Source: Kiritimatiellia bacterium
Lineage (GTDB): Bacteria; Verrucomicrobiota; Kiritimatiellia; RFP12; UBA1067
DNA: 35,955 nucleotides
Reading direction: 5' to 3'
Assembly (NCBI GenBank): GCA_017454745.1
Contig: JAFTCL010000059.1
Coordinates: 1-35,955, forward strand
Each line of letters opens with the position of its first letter. Position 1 is the stretch's first letter. The notes beneath the pieces are model-generated. The model did no database searches and was not told the DNA's origin. It was given only the letters and a program-made list of their open reading frames with translations. Below, piece by piece: positions 23,915 through 31,488 of the stretch. A program made the translations under genes and the position numbers.

Positions 23915-24690
23915 TGGTAATGGAACAAGTATTATTCGTATTGCAGGACGGGAAGATTTCGCAGTGGAATCTCTCTCGCGGAAAGTTGGAGGCGGTGAAG
24001 AGTCACGGCCTTCTTCAGGTGCCGTACTCGTCAAAGACGGCTAAGGCGTACTGGGACGACTGGAAGGAGGACAACCAAATTGTGGACGGTGACGTCTATG
24101 ACGCGCTCTTCCTTTCTGGCGATCCGAACGACTTCGGCAAGCTGCCGAAGTGGATTTGTGCCAATTCCAAGGACAAGAGCGCGTGGACGTTCGAGCAGCT
24201 GTCGCTTCTCGCGAACGAGGCGGCGTTCAAGTCCACTGGGCTGTGTCTTGTCCAGGGCAAGGTCAAGCGGCTTGTCGGCACCGACAAGGCTGACAAGGCA
24301 GTCGTGCTGCAGGTGAAGTCGTCGCTGGCTTTCGCCTTGCCGAAGGACGCGCCGAAGCCGGTCGCCAAGCCCGCGCCGAAGAAGGAGTCGTCCCCTAAAG
24401 TTGTCGAACTTGCCGCCGACTGTTGCGGCAATGACGAAAAGGCGCAGTCGCTTAAGGCAGGTGACCGTTTTACCGGTAAGATTGCAAATTTATCGTCGAT
24501 TCGCGACCGTTGTTTCGTTAATTCTGATAGTTTGTCGCAGCAGATGCGGATTCTCTATTCCAATCTGTCTAAGTATTGCCAAGCCGTCAAACGGACGTTT
24601 CCAGTCCTTGGCGATACAATCGAGTTCAAGGTCTTATCGACATCCAAAATGCCGTTGCGCATTGACCTAAAACTAGAAATCGAGAATTGA
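23914..24690 (+). CDS. Two-domain protein with a probable C-terminal OB-like fold
   Basis: A 258-residue protein of unknown family, located between the two TerB-like genes. Residues 1-140 include a compact alpha/beta part (VLFVLQDGKISQWNLSRGK, GDVYDALFLSGDPNDFGKLP). A Lys/Pro/Ala-rich linker (about 148-165, PKPVAKPAPKKE) leads to about 80 residues beginning AGDRFTGKIANLSSIRDRCF, which read like a small beta-barrel of the S1/OB or cold-shock type (GDTIEFKVLS), so RNA or single-stranded DNA binding is possible. AAGGAG lies 8 nt before the ATG. It is followed after 25 nt by the second TerB-like gene, so the three genes are probably one transcription unit. Confidence 0.75.
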   Translation: MVMEQVLFVLQDGKISQWNLSRGKLEAVKSHGLLQVPYSSKTAKAYWDDWKEDNQIVDGDVYDALFLSGDPNDFGKLPKWICANSKDKSAWTFEQLSLLANEAAFKSTGLCLVQGKVKRLVGTDKADKAVVLQVKSSLAFALPKDAPKPVAKPAPKKESSPKVVELAADCCGNDEKAQSLKAGDRFTGKIANLSSIRDRCFVNSDSLSQQMRILYSNLSKYCQAVKRTFPVLGDTIEFKVLSTSKMPLRIDLKLEIEN

Positions 24691-24715
24691 GCGGATCCCG
24701 GAAAAGGAGTCAGAA

Positions 24716-25396
24716 ATGTCATCATTACTAGAAAGAGCCAAGGCGTTGAAAGCCGAAGAGGAGAGGAAAGCCAAAGAAGCCGAGTCCGAACAACGGCTTA
24801 TCGGTAGCCACCCGATAATGAAGATGGGGCTTGGGCGATATGTACAAGATGCCTACTTTAACGGGCTTGTCTTTGCGGCAATTGCCGACGACAACAAAGT
24901 GGACACGGAAGAACTCGTAAAATTAACCCGGGTCGCCAAAACGCTCAATATTGATGAGTCGGAAGTTGGAATGTCGATTGCAACCATTGAGAAAATGGAC
25001 GATAACAACAAGATTGATTTGGGCAAAGAGATTGCAATGACGTTGGGAGATACGGATTGCGCGTTGCTGTTTCTCTGCGAGTTCTCGCTTTTGTGGATGT
25101 CACATACGTCATGCGACCGGGAATCACTTTGCGGTTGGCGCCAAATACTTTCCGAATATGGATTGGCGGAGAAATTCCCGGAGAATTGGTTTAAACGTTT
25201 TGATAAAATCGCCGACATGGTTGCAGAGAAGCCTGAAGCTTTGCTTGAATTGGAAGATAATCTTTCTGAAGAGATGATTATCTATCTTTTCGCTGACAGA
25301 GTTGAGTATGTAAGCAGTATATTCAAGACTCTGAAAGCGAAAAAGCGCCAAAAGGAGCAGTTAATATTGGTGTTAAAAAAAAGATGTGGCCGATAA
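24716..25396 (+). CDS. TerB-like domain protein, copy 2, cut short at an A8 tract
   Basis: A 226-residue paralogue of the protein at 22634: after a charged helix come HPIMKMGLGRYVQDAYFNG, FAAIADDNKVDTEE (acidic loop ADDNKVD), FSLLWMSHTS and EEMIIYLFADRVEY, in the same order as copy 1. AAGGAG lies 6 nt before the ATG. Copy 1 carries about 150 further residues, while this frame ends six codons after a run of eight A (25376-25383). Just there another frame opens (25386-25781) that has no ribosome site of its own. Dropping one A would fuse the two into a protein of about 350 residues. So this is either a recent frameshift, a sequencing error in the homopolymer, or slippage that makes two products. 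Confidence 0.8.
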   Translation: MSSLLERAKALKAEEERKAKEAESEQRLIGSHPIMKMGLGRYVQDAYFNGLVFAAIADDNKVDTEELVKLTRVAKTLNIDESEVGMSIATIEKMDDNNKIDLGKEIAMTLGDTDCALLFLCEFSLLWMSHTSCDRESLCGWRQILSEYGLAEKFPENWFKRFDKIADMVAEKPEALLELEDNLSEEMIIYLFADRVEYVSSIFKTLKAKKRQKEQLILVLKKRCGR

Positions 25397-25781
25397 ATAC
25401 GGTACTAGGGATACCATTGGCAAGGGAATCTTTGCTGATGTTTTTAACAGTGTAAAGGGAATCGCCCCAGAAAATATTGACTTTAATGAGCATTCCCGGA
25501 AGCTTCTCAACGAAGTGGACCAATTGCGCATACGCAAACCCTATTCGTTGGGGCATTTCCAAACAATGGACGAAGAGGATAAAGCAAAAGCGAAAATCAT
25601 AGTTTGGAAATTGTTGGTACTTATAGCCGTGAAATTCGAATACCCTTTGGGGGGTACGCAATTGATAAAGGCAAAACGGTTACTCAAAAAGTTGTGTCGT
25701 GATCCTTCACAAGGAGGGTTGAAAGAAATGTTTCACAATTATGTTTCGGAGTATCTCGCGAAAACTACAGAATGCACATAA
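25386..25781 (+). CDS. C-terminal portion of TerB-like copy 2 in a shifted frame
   Basis: About 131 codons in the +1 frame relative to the preceding gene, open from just after a TAA at 25374-25376. The product is helical and charged (FNEHSRKLLNEVDQLRIRKP, KAKIIVWKLLVLIAVKFEYP). The GTG at 25386 overlaps the preceding gene by 11 bp and has no Shine-Dalgarno site in range, so independent start is doubtful. The likeliest reading is the C-terminal domain of the TerB-like protein, separated by one base in the A8 tract. Its position matches the C-terminal extension of copy 1 (22634-23779), although sequence similarity to it is weak. Confidence 0.6.
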   Translation: MADKYGTRDTIGKGIFADVFNSVKGIAPENIDFNEHSRKLLNEVDQLRIRKPYSLGHFQTMDEEDKAKAKIIVWKLLVLIAVKFEYPLGGTQLIKAKRLLKKLCRDPSQGGLKEMFHNYVSEYLAKTTECT

Positions 25782-25785
25782 AACG

Positions 25786-25911
25786 ATGTTGGATATTCTC
25801 AAATTATTGGTTGGGTTTCGAATGCCTCTTTCGGCAAGATCATGTCCCGTGTGTGGGAGCGGGGATGAAGTGAGGATATGCGTGGCGAATGACATTGCGG
25901 GTGGGCCGTAA
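25786..25911 (+). CDS. Very short zinc-ribbon-like protein (truncated paralogue)
   Basis: A 41-residue protein: short hydrophobic helix (MLDILKLLVGFRMPL), then CPVCGSGDEVRICVAND and a stop. The layout equals the first half of the zinc ribbon at 12295-12501 (hydrophobic helix, CPICGSSN), but the second CxxC pair is missing, although one more Cys is present. It begins 4 bp after the preceding stop, so it may be co-translated. Either it is a degraded gene or a half-site protein needing a partner. Confidence 0.5.
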   Translation: MLDILKLLVGFRMPLSARSCPVCGSGDEVRICVANDIAGGP

Positions 25912-25983
25912 GCGTAAAGAACCAATAGTCGCTTACCGATACCTCGCCGTTCATTCACAGGCGGTCATTGCAGACCACTTTTA

Positions 25984-26048
25984 GACAGGATTTACAAGAT
26001 TTACAGGATTACTGGCTTCCCCTAATCTTGTAAATCCTGTCTGAAAAC
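25984..26048. repeat. Inverted repeat and direct repeat (AATCCTGTCTGAAAAC family), left copy
   Basis: GACAGGATTTACAAGATT (25984-26001) and its exact complement (26024-26041) form an 18-bp stem with a 22-nt loop. Positions 26024-26048 recur at 27495-27519 with one mismatch in 25. The stretch 25912-26114 holds nothing else. The element could end transcription from both sides, because genes converge here. Confidence 0.7.
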
Positions 26049-26114
26049 CTTTCCGGAACGGCAAGCGCAAACATTATCCGCGTATTCATCGTCTTTCACA
26101 TCTTTCTCCTTTGC

Positions 26115-27329
26115 TCAATACAGGAAACCGAAAAGCCAGAGCGGAATCTTGCTGCCGAAACCGACCTCCACATCGTCGTTCACGACGTAACTGTCTGGAA
26201 TATCCGCAATCTGCGAGAAGCCCTTGCCATCGCCGCCGACCTCAAAGAGCCAGCGTCCGTCCACCTTGAAATCGCCATGCGGCGGATACTTGACATCGTG
26301 CCCCGCCCCGCGCAACTGGTTCAGGAAGAACGTCTCCCTTATGGTTCCCGCATCGGCGCGTGTTGTGAGCGCATGCATCATGTTCGGATTGTCCGGATAT
26401 ATCTTGTCGGGACGCGAAAGGTTCTTCAGCGTGGCTTTCTCGGACTTCAGCTGCTGAAGAAGCGACGCACGCTCGAGGATGTCCAGCATTTTGAGCCCCT
26501 GCGCGCGCGTCGTCTCCAGTTCGACGTACAGGCTGTTCATCTTTGGGAGCTGCGGACATGATCCCGCCAACACCATGAGCATCCGCTTGATCTTGCGGAT
26601 GGTCGCCGGCGAGACATCCTCGACCGCCGTCAGGTCGCTTTCGAGAACCTGGTTCACGATGTCGTTCAACCTGTTCTCGTACATGCCGTACACAGACTTG
26701 TAGAATGGATAGAACCCACACTTGAGATACTTCGCAAAATGCGGCAGTACCTTCACCTTTGAAGTCAGCTCAAGCGCAATCTCACGATGGTTCGCCAGCA
26801 GTTCCTCCAGTGCCAGCGCATGAAACGACGCAACCCCCTCGAATTCAAGAAACTCCCGGAAGGACATCCCCCACAGGGCGTAAACCGCCTGTCGCCGGGA
26901 GAGGTCCGCACGCCCCCGCTCCAGTTTCAGGAGACTGGAGCCGGAATAGACAATGTCCAATTCGCCATATTCATCGGCGATGTTCTTTATCGTCCGCTGC
27001 CAGTTTTCCGTATGATGGACTTCGTCGATGAAGAGGTGTCCGACTCCATGTGAGCAAAGATAGTCCGCGACATCCTTGAGAGAGTGCCTGGAGAACCAAA
27101 GGTCGTCGGCAGAGACATACAGCGCCCCACCACCTCGATTGCCCTTGAACGCCTCAAGATAGCGCTGGAGAAGCATTGTGGTCTTCCCCGTCCCCCTCGC
27201 GCCCTTTATGCAGATCAGATGGTCGCGCCAATCAATTTTGGGATAAAGAAACCTACGGAAACCGGTCTTCACCAGCTTAAGTCGATGCTCCATGGCATCA
27301 TACAGCTTTTGCATTTCCAAACTATCCAT
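26115..27329 (-). CDS. AAA_14 / DUF4143-type ATP-binding protein, copy 2
   Basis: A 404-residue ATPase. Walker A is IKGARGTGKTTML (about 43-52), Walker B GHLFIDEVHHTENW (about 95-105) and the sensor stretch IVYSGSSLLKLERGRADLSR. The rest follows the DUF4143 plan, with FREFLEFEGV, a helical middle and a C-terminal nuclease-like segment (RETFFLNQLRGAGHDVKYPP ... WLFEVGGDGKG); the usual ExK pair is reduced to FEVGG, so nuclease-type catalysis is doubtful. The start is the ATG at 27329, with GAGG 7 nt upstream; a TTG six bases earlier lacks such spacing. It has its own promoter (27401-27429) with a palindrome at the transcript start, and is bracketed by 25-bp direct repeats. It converges with the TerB/zinc-ribbon genes. 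Confidence 0.88.
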   Translation of the reverse strand: MDSLEMQKLYDAMEHRLKLVKTGFRRFLYPKIDWRDHLICIKGARGTGKTTMLLQRYLEAFKGNRGGGALYVSADDLWFSRHSLKDVADYLCSHGVGHLFIDEVHHTENWQRTIKNIADEYGELDIVYSGSSLLKLERGRADLSRRQAVYALWGMSFREFLEFEGVASFHALALEELLANHREIALELTSKVKVLPHFAKYLKCGFYPFYKSVYGMYENRLNDIVNQVLESDLTAVEDVSPATIRKIKRMLMVLAGSCPQLPKMNSLYVELETTRAQGLKMLDILERASLLQQLKSEKATLKNLSRPDKIYPDNPNMMHALTTRADAGTIRETFFLNQLRGAGHDVKYPPHGDFKVDGRWLFEVGGDGKGFSQIADIPDSYVVNDDVEVGFGSKIPLWLFGFLY

Positions 27330-27375
27330 AACCAAGCCTCATCAGACCTTTCATAGTCTTTTTTTTAGGCATAAA

Positions 27376-27391
27376 AGACTTTCTAAAGTCT
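27376..27391. promoter_or_regulatory. Palindromic operator candidate
   Basis: AGACTTT-CT-AAAGTCT, a perfect 7-bp-arm palindrome that would cover about +3 to +18 of the transcript from the promoter at 27401-27429. A related half-site (AAGACTATGAAAGG on the minus strand) lies further downstream. A repressor binding here would block the ATPase gene. Confidence 0.55.
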
Positions 27392-27400
27392 TTGCCGCGC

Positions 27401-27429
27401 ATTATATCACATTTTATATCCGCAATCAA
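27401..27429 (-). promoter_or_regulatory. Housekeeping-type promoter of ATPase copy 2
   Basis: On the minus strand TTGATT, 17 bp, TATAAT: a perfect -10 and a four-of-six -35 at ideal spacing. It sits 72 bp before the start codon. Confidence 0.7.
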
Positions 27430-27494
27430 CCGTTTATATATGAAAAATACCGGCCTGCCATGACAAATTTCCACGCGCCTTTCTTAATCCTGTC

Positions 27495-27519
27495 AATCTT
27501 GTCAATCCTGTCTGAAAAC
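27495..27519. repeat. Direct repeat, right copy
   Basis: Repeats 26024-26048 with one mismatch in 25 bp (core AATCCTGTCTGAAAAC), in the same orientation. A further AATCCTGTC unit lies just before it at 27486. The pair encloses ATPase copy 2 together with its promoter. Confidence 0.65.
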
Positions 27520-27542
27520 TCCACGAGTGGCAACATTTTCAC

Positions 27543-28946
27543 CTATGGTTTGAAGGCCTTGATCTTGCCTTCGAGTACAGCTTCGGCAAGGCGGTGTATC
27601 TCGCCGATCATGTAGAACGGTAGCGAGAGAAGCTTGAATGGATGCGTTGCGCCATTGCCGTCAACAATCATCGTTTCAAGGTACGAAGGCTTGTCGCCAT
27701 TGATCCTTACGCCAAAAGACCGGTTCTTCTCCAGCAGAAATTGGTGAAGGGATTTCATTGTGCCCGTAGCTCCGGCCTTGACTTCCACCGGCACAACCGC
27801 CGAGCCTACCTGCACGAGGAAATCGACCTCCGCATCGGAGCCGTTTTTCTCCCGCACCCAATGATGCAGCATGTGTTCGCAGAATTCGGGCTGGGCACAT
27901 TTCAGGTTCTCGGCCACAAACTGCTCGCAGAATCCTCCGCGCTCGGCAATGTCATGCGGGGCAAGCGGCAACTTTATGGACGCAATCGAAAGTCCCAGCT
28001 GTCTTGCGCAAAGCCCGATGTCCAGTGTGTATGCCTTGAAATTCCTTCTGTCCGCGCCTGCGCCGATGGGAACCCCATCCGCCCGCGACCTGTTCACCCG
28101 TGTCAGAACCATCGCCTTGTCCAGTAACTCCACCGCAACGCCCAGCTCGCGCGACCTCGCCTCGCGGCTCACCGCCACATACGAGAACTTTTTGCCGATC
28201 TGCTGCGGCAGCGACCTGAAAACCGCCTCCAGCATCTCCTGCGGGACTTTACGCCGGTACTTGGCGAAGTCTTCGATATACGTTCCGATAAGCGTCTCCT
28301 GGACGCGTTCGACCTCGAGGAACGAGTTTGTCTCGGAAAAGACCTTCACCGCTTCCGGCAGTCCCCCGACCATCCAATACAAAAGCACCTTCTCCATGCA
28401 CTCGCGGTGAATGGCATCCGGCACCTCGTCGCCAGGCTCATAAGCGCTTATCCAATCCGCAAGTCCACCGCCGCCAAGGGCTGGCAGGAACTCCGCAAAC
28501 GACAACGGTTCCAGAAACAGGTATTCAATCCGTCCGACCGGCATGGAATACTCGAACTTCTCGAACGCGAACTCCAAAAGCGACCCCGCCGCAATTACAT
28601 GGAGCGAAGGTCGCTTCTCGTAGAAGTATCTCAGCGCCGCCAAAACCTGCGGCTGGGCCTGAATCTCATCAAGAAACAGGAGTGTCCTGCCGTCAATTAT
28701 GCGCTGGCCGGTCGCAACCTCCAGCAAGGGAACTATCTTGGCAGGATCCTTTGAGCGGAAGTAACCCCCTGCGCCCTCCATTTCTTCAAAATCGATTTTG
28801 ACCACCGACTCGAATTCGCTTGCGCCAAACAAATCCACCACCAGCGAGGTCTTGCCCACCTGCCTTGCTCCACGAACGACGAGCGGCTTGCGCGTGGTAC
28901 GGTTTTTCCACTCCTTCAAATAGCCTAAAGCCTTGCGATTTATCAT
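27543..28946 (-). CDS. AAA_14 / DUF4143-type ATP-binding protein, copy 3
   Basis: A 467-residue ATPase of the best-known DUF4143 form. Walker A is VRGARQVGKTSLV (about 23-34), Walker B RTLLFLDEIQAQP (about 88-98), followed by HVIAAGSLLEFAFEKFEYSM with the SLLEF sensor segment, and PVGRIEYLFLEPLSFAEFL. The C-terminal DUF4143 half includes ENLKCAQ and DAEVDFLVQVGSAVVPVEVK, which contains a full D...ExK nuclease-like layout. The function of these proteins in the cell is not known. CAGGAG lies 6 nt before the ATG, and a promoter is found at 28980-29008. It is oriented like copy 2 but has its own promoter, so the two are separate units. Similarity to copies 1 and 2 is limited to the motifs, so this is not a recent duplication. 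Confidence 0.92.
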   Translation of the reverse strand: MINRKALGYLKEWKNRTTRKPLVVRGARQVGKTSLVVDLFGASEFESVVKIDFEEMEGAGGYFRSKDPAKIVPLLEVATGQRIIDGRTLLFLDEIQAQPQVLAALRYFYEKRPSLHVIAAGSLLEFAFEKFEYSMPVGRIEYLFLEPLSFAEFLPALGGGGLADWISAYEPGDEVPDAIHRECMEKVLLYWMVGGLPEAVKVFSETNSFLEVERVQETLIGTYIEDFAKYRRKVPQEMLEAVFRSLPQQIGKKFSYVAVSREARSRELGVAVELLDKAMVLTRVNRSRADGVPIGAGADRRNFKAYTLDIGLCARQLGLSIASIKLPLAPHDIAERGGFCEQFVAENLKCAQPEFCEHMLHHWVREKNGSDAEVDFLVQVGSAVVPVEVKAGATGTMKSLHQFLLEKNRSFGVRINGDKPSYLETMIVDGNGATHPFKLLSLPFYMIGEIHRLAEAVLEGKIKAFKP

Positions 28947-28979
28947 GTCAGTCTCCTGTCTTTGGATATTTCGGACGGT

Positions 28980-29008
28980 ATTTTAACATATTTTTTGTCG
29001 AAAATCAA
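28980..29008 (-). promoter_or_regulatory. Housekeeping-type promoter of ATPase copy 3
   Basis: On the minus strand TTGATT, 17 bp, TAAAAT (five of six). The -35 is identical to that of ATPase copy 2. It lies 33 bp before the start codon. Confidence 0.65.
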
Positions 29009-29048
29009 CGGTGATAATATAAATATCTTGGTTTTTTAAGACGGTAAC

Positions 29049-29199
29049 CGCTCGCACTTCTTCGTGCGACACACTTCACTAGCCCGCAACAATCCTCGTG
29101 CGAGCGAAAACATCTTGTTAAATGTTGCCATTATGCAAGTGTTGCCAATCCCAATGTTGCCATTTCCCAATTGGAAATGATTTGGTAATGGCAACATTT
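29049..29199. repeat. Nested inverted and direct repeats between ATPase copy 3 and the sigma-factor gene
   Basis: CGCTCGCAC (29049-29057) pairs with GTGCGAGCG (29098-29106). Next, AAATGTTGCCATTA (29120-29133) pairs perfectly with TAATGGCAACATTT (29186-29199); inside lies the palindrome CATTTCC-N5-GGAAATG (29161-29179). TGTTGCCA occurs three times in direct order, at 29123, 29140 and 29155. No coding frame is credible. The remaining part, to 29401, has degenerate ACGCAAAG/CTTTGCG units of the same kind as those near 14912. Confidence 0.7.
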
Positions 29200-29401
29200 C
29201 CACATTGGCGACACGAAACCACACCAATCGGCGGCATCGCAGCATTTCCGTGAACGGCGTTAGTCACAAACAAATCCGTTTGTTTTCGGACGCAAAGAAC
29301 ACAAGGAACGCAAAGGTATGGAGACCGCCAAGCCTGCACACTTTGCGCACTTTGCGATCTTGCGGCTAAAAAAATAACCGTGAAGATCGTGTAGATACAC
29401 A

Positions 29402-29992
29402 TTAATACTGTGATTCGACGGCGGCAATCATCCGGTTGACGCGGAATTTAATCTGGCGCAGGGCGTTGACGGTTAGCCCGTAACGGGCGGCGACGGCCTC
29501 GGCCGGCTCGTCATTGATGGCATAAGCGCGGTACGCCGCAACGGTGCGCGGGTCAAGCATGGTTTGGGTAAGCACGTGATCAACGGCGGCGGCATGGCGC
29601 GCCAACCGCAACCGCGCATCGACAATATCCGCCACATTCGGGTCGTCGGCAAACACCTCCATTTCGTCCAGCGGCACTTCGCGACTGCCCCCGCGCACCA
29701 TCGCACGGCGGTGGCGGTCGATCAGAAGCCGACGGACCATGGCAGCGAGATAGGTGCGGAACCGGCCCTTTTCGGGCTGATACTGGCGGGTGCGCAACAC
29801 ATCGACCAGCCGGACGAAAATGTCTTGAACGATATCGGCGGCGTCGGCCTCGGTGACATCGCCGCGATCCATTACAAACCGGCGAATCACCGGGGTGTAC
29901 AGCTCGACAAACCGCGACCACTCGGCGGCGTCATCGCCGTTAGCGTATTCAGCAATCTTGCGGAGCAGGGTTTGCGGAGTGTTTACGGTCAT
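29402..29992 (-). CDS. ECF-like RNA polymerase sigma factor, coupled to a Ser/Thr kinase
   Basis: A 196-residue sigma-70-family factor. Region 2 is at about 20-85 (WSRFVELYTPVIRRFVMD, then DAADIVQDIFVRLVDVLRTR and GRFRTYLAAMVRRLLIDRHRR), and region 4 at about 150-192 (VAARYGLTVNALRQIKFRVN). There is no region 1.1 or 3 of primary factors. The ATG at 29992 overlaps the kinase stop by 4 nt (ATGA), so the two are translated together; an in-frame start at 30067 lies deep in the kinase gene and has no support. No anti-sigma gene is seen. In planctomycete-type bacteria, ECF factors are found next to Ser/Thr kinases and are thought to be controlled by them. That this kinase acts on this factor is inference from the overlap. 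Confidence 0.88.
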   Translation of the reverse strand: MTVNTPQTLLRKIAEYANGDDAAEWSRFVELYTPVIRRFVMDRGDVTEADAADIVQDIFVRLVDVLRTRQYQPEKGRFRTYLAAMVRRLLIDRHRRAMVRGGSREVPLDEMEVFADDPNVADIVDARLRLARHAAAVDHVLTQTMLDPRTVAAYRAYAINDEPAEAVAARYGLTVNALRQIKFRVNRMIAAVESQY

Positions 29993-31470
29993 GGTTTTTG
30001 GGGCGGCTTTTCGGCGGTTGAGACAGTTCGAGAAAAATTGTCGTGGAGCGGCCATCGGTCTCCCCACCCCTTGGCATCAGGGCGGACGTGGTTGACCAGC
30101 GTCTCGGGAGTACGGACAAGAATCCGGACGCCGGTCGGTTTCGGCGCATCACCGGCGAAATAGATGTTCTGAAGGCTACGGCATCCGCCGAACGCGGCCT
30201 GGCCGACTTCCTTCAACCCGCTGCCGCAACGTACCTCGCGCAACGCGAAACAATCGCCAAAGGCGTAAGCACCGATCGAGGTGACCGAATCGGCGATAGT
30301 TACCGTCTCCAGTTTGGGGCAACCAAAGAAAGCCACGTTCCCGATTTTTCGTATCCCATTCTCCACCACCACGGAACAGAGATTCGAGCTGGCTTGAAAG
30401 GTGTTCGGGGGGATGTCCTTCGCCGATCCGCAAATCACTAGAGAGGTCACCGCACCGATATCCACCCCGCCCAAGTCCGCGAAATCCGCCAGACGCAATA
30501 CGCCTTGGTCGAACGTGGTCGACGGAAGCTGCGGGCGCGACGGCGGCGGGTTCCGGAAAAAGACGGACCATCCCCAAACTCCCGCCGCGACAGCCGCAGC
30601 GCAGACCGCGCCGAGCGCGATCCGCCGTCCTCGCCGGATTCGCGGCGCGGTTGCGGTAATCCCGATGACGGTTCGAGCGGCGGGTGCATCGGCGAGCAGA
30701 CGCGGAATGACGTCCTGCCAGAAGGGATCGAACGGCATCAGCAGATCGAACGGAGAGGCGGAGGCCGAAGGATCTTGCGGTTCATACCATAAGCCGGTCA
30801 GCAAACGGAAGAAGAGCACCCCGAGCGCATAGAGATCCGATGCCGCCGTGGCCTCGCCGCCTTTGCGCAACTCCGGGGCGAGATAGAAGTAGGTGCCCAT
30901 CACGGGGCGGGTACCGGTGGTTTGTCCCTCGATAAAGGTCTTGGTGACGTTCAGTTCTTGGCGCAGTTCGTCGCTGAGTATCCGGGAGATTCCGAAATCA
31001 GAGAGTACGGCATGACCTTCCGCGTCCACCAGCACGTTCTCCAGTTTAATGTCGCGGTGCGCGATCCCGCGGGCATGGAGATAGGCGAGCGCGTCCGACA
31101 GCTCGTGGAACCAGCGGAGCAGCTGTTCCTGCGGAATCCCGCCGCGCCGCCGCGCGTCTTCGAGCGTTTCCGGTTCGCCATGCGCGTTCAGCACGAGATC
31201 CATCGTGAAAAAAGGCGCGTCTTCCGTTTTCCCTACATCTCGGACTTTAACCAAATGCGGATGGTCTAACCCGGCGAGCAGACGCGCCTCGACGCGAAAG
31301 CGTTTCGCGAGAAAAGCCCGGTTTTTCGCCTCCGATGAGAACAGCTTTAGCGCGTAATGGGTTCCGGCGGAATCTTCGACTTCATAGACAACGCCCATGC
31401 CGCCGCGCCCCAATATACGGCATACGCGATAGTTTCCTATCTTTTGTCCTGTCGTCAAAGTCTGTTCCAT
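29989..31470 (-). CDS. Membrane Ser/Thr protein kinase with BspA-type leucine-rich repeat domain
   Basis: A 493-residue Hanks-type kinase: glycine loop LGRGGMGVVYEVED (about 20-33), the VAIK-type Lys in YALKLFS, catalytic loop IAHRDIKLENVL (about 136-147), SDFGISR, and the APE motif in FYLAPELRKGG. The kinase domain ends near 270 and appears slightly shortened. A transmembrane helix follows (about 285-308, IALGAVCAAAVAAGVWGW), then an outside domain (about 345-450) with LRR_5/BspA-type repeats (KIGNVAFFGCPKLETVTIAD, IGAYAFGDCFALREV), normally a protein- or surface-binding module. The protein thus looks like a receptor kinase whose outside part senses a ligand. The upstream GH123-like gene ends 18 nt before its start, and its stop overlaps the sigma-factor ATG, so ligand capture, kinase and transcription may be one pathway. 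Confidence 0.92.
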   Translation of the reverse strand: MEQTLTTGQKIGNYRVCRILGRGGMGVVYEVEDSAGTHYALKLFSSEAKNRAFLAKRFRVEARLLAGLDHPHLVKVRDVGKTEDAPFFTMDLVLNAHGEPETLEDARRRGGIPQEQLLRWFHELSDALAYLHARGIAHRDIKLENVLVDAEGHAVLSDFGISRILSDELRQELNVTKTFIEGQTTGTRPVMGTYFYLAPELRKGGEATAASDLYALGVLFFRLLTGLWYEPQDPSASASPFDLLMPFDPFWQDVIPRLLADAPAARTVIGITATAPRIRRGRRIALGAVCAAAVAAGVWGWSVFFRNPPPSRPQLPSTTFDQGVLRLADFADLGGVDIGAVTSLVICGSAKDIPPNTFQASSNLCSVVVENGIRKIGNVAFFGCPKLETVTIADSVTSIGAYAFGDCFALREVRCGSGLKEVGQAAFGGCRSLQNIYFAGDAPKPTGVRILVRTPETLVNHVRPDAKGWGDRWPLHDNFSRTVSTAEKPPQKP

Positions 31471-31488
31471 AACTTTTTATCGGGCAGG

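Noticed and set aside
29120..29199. CRISPR-like array of TGTTGCCA units
   Set aside because: Units are 8 bp, steps are 15-17 bp and the flanks form inverted repeats; no repeat-spacer structure and no cas gene.
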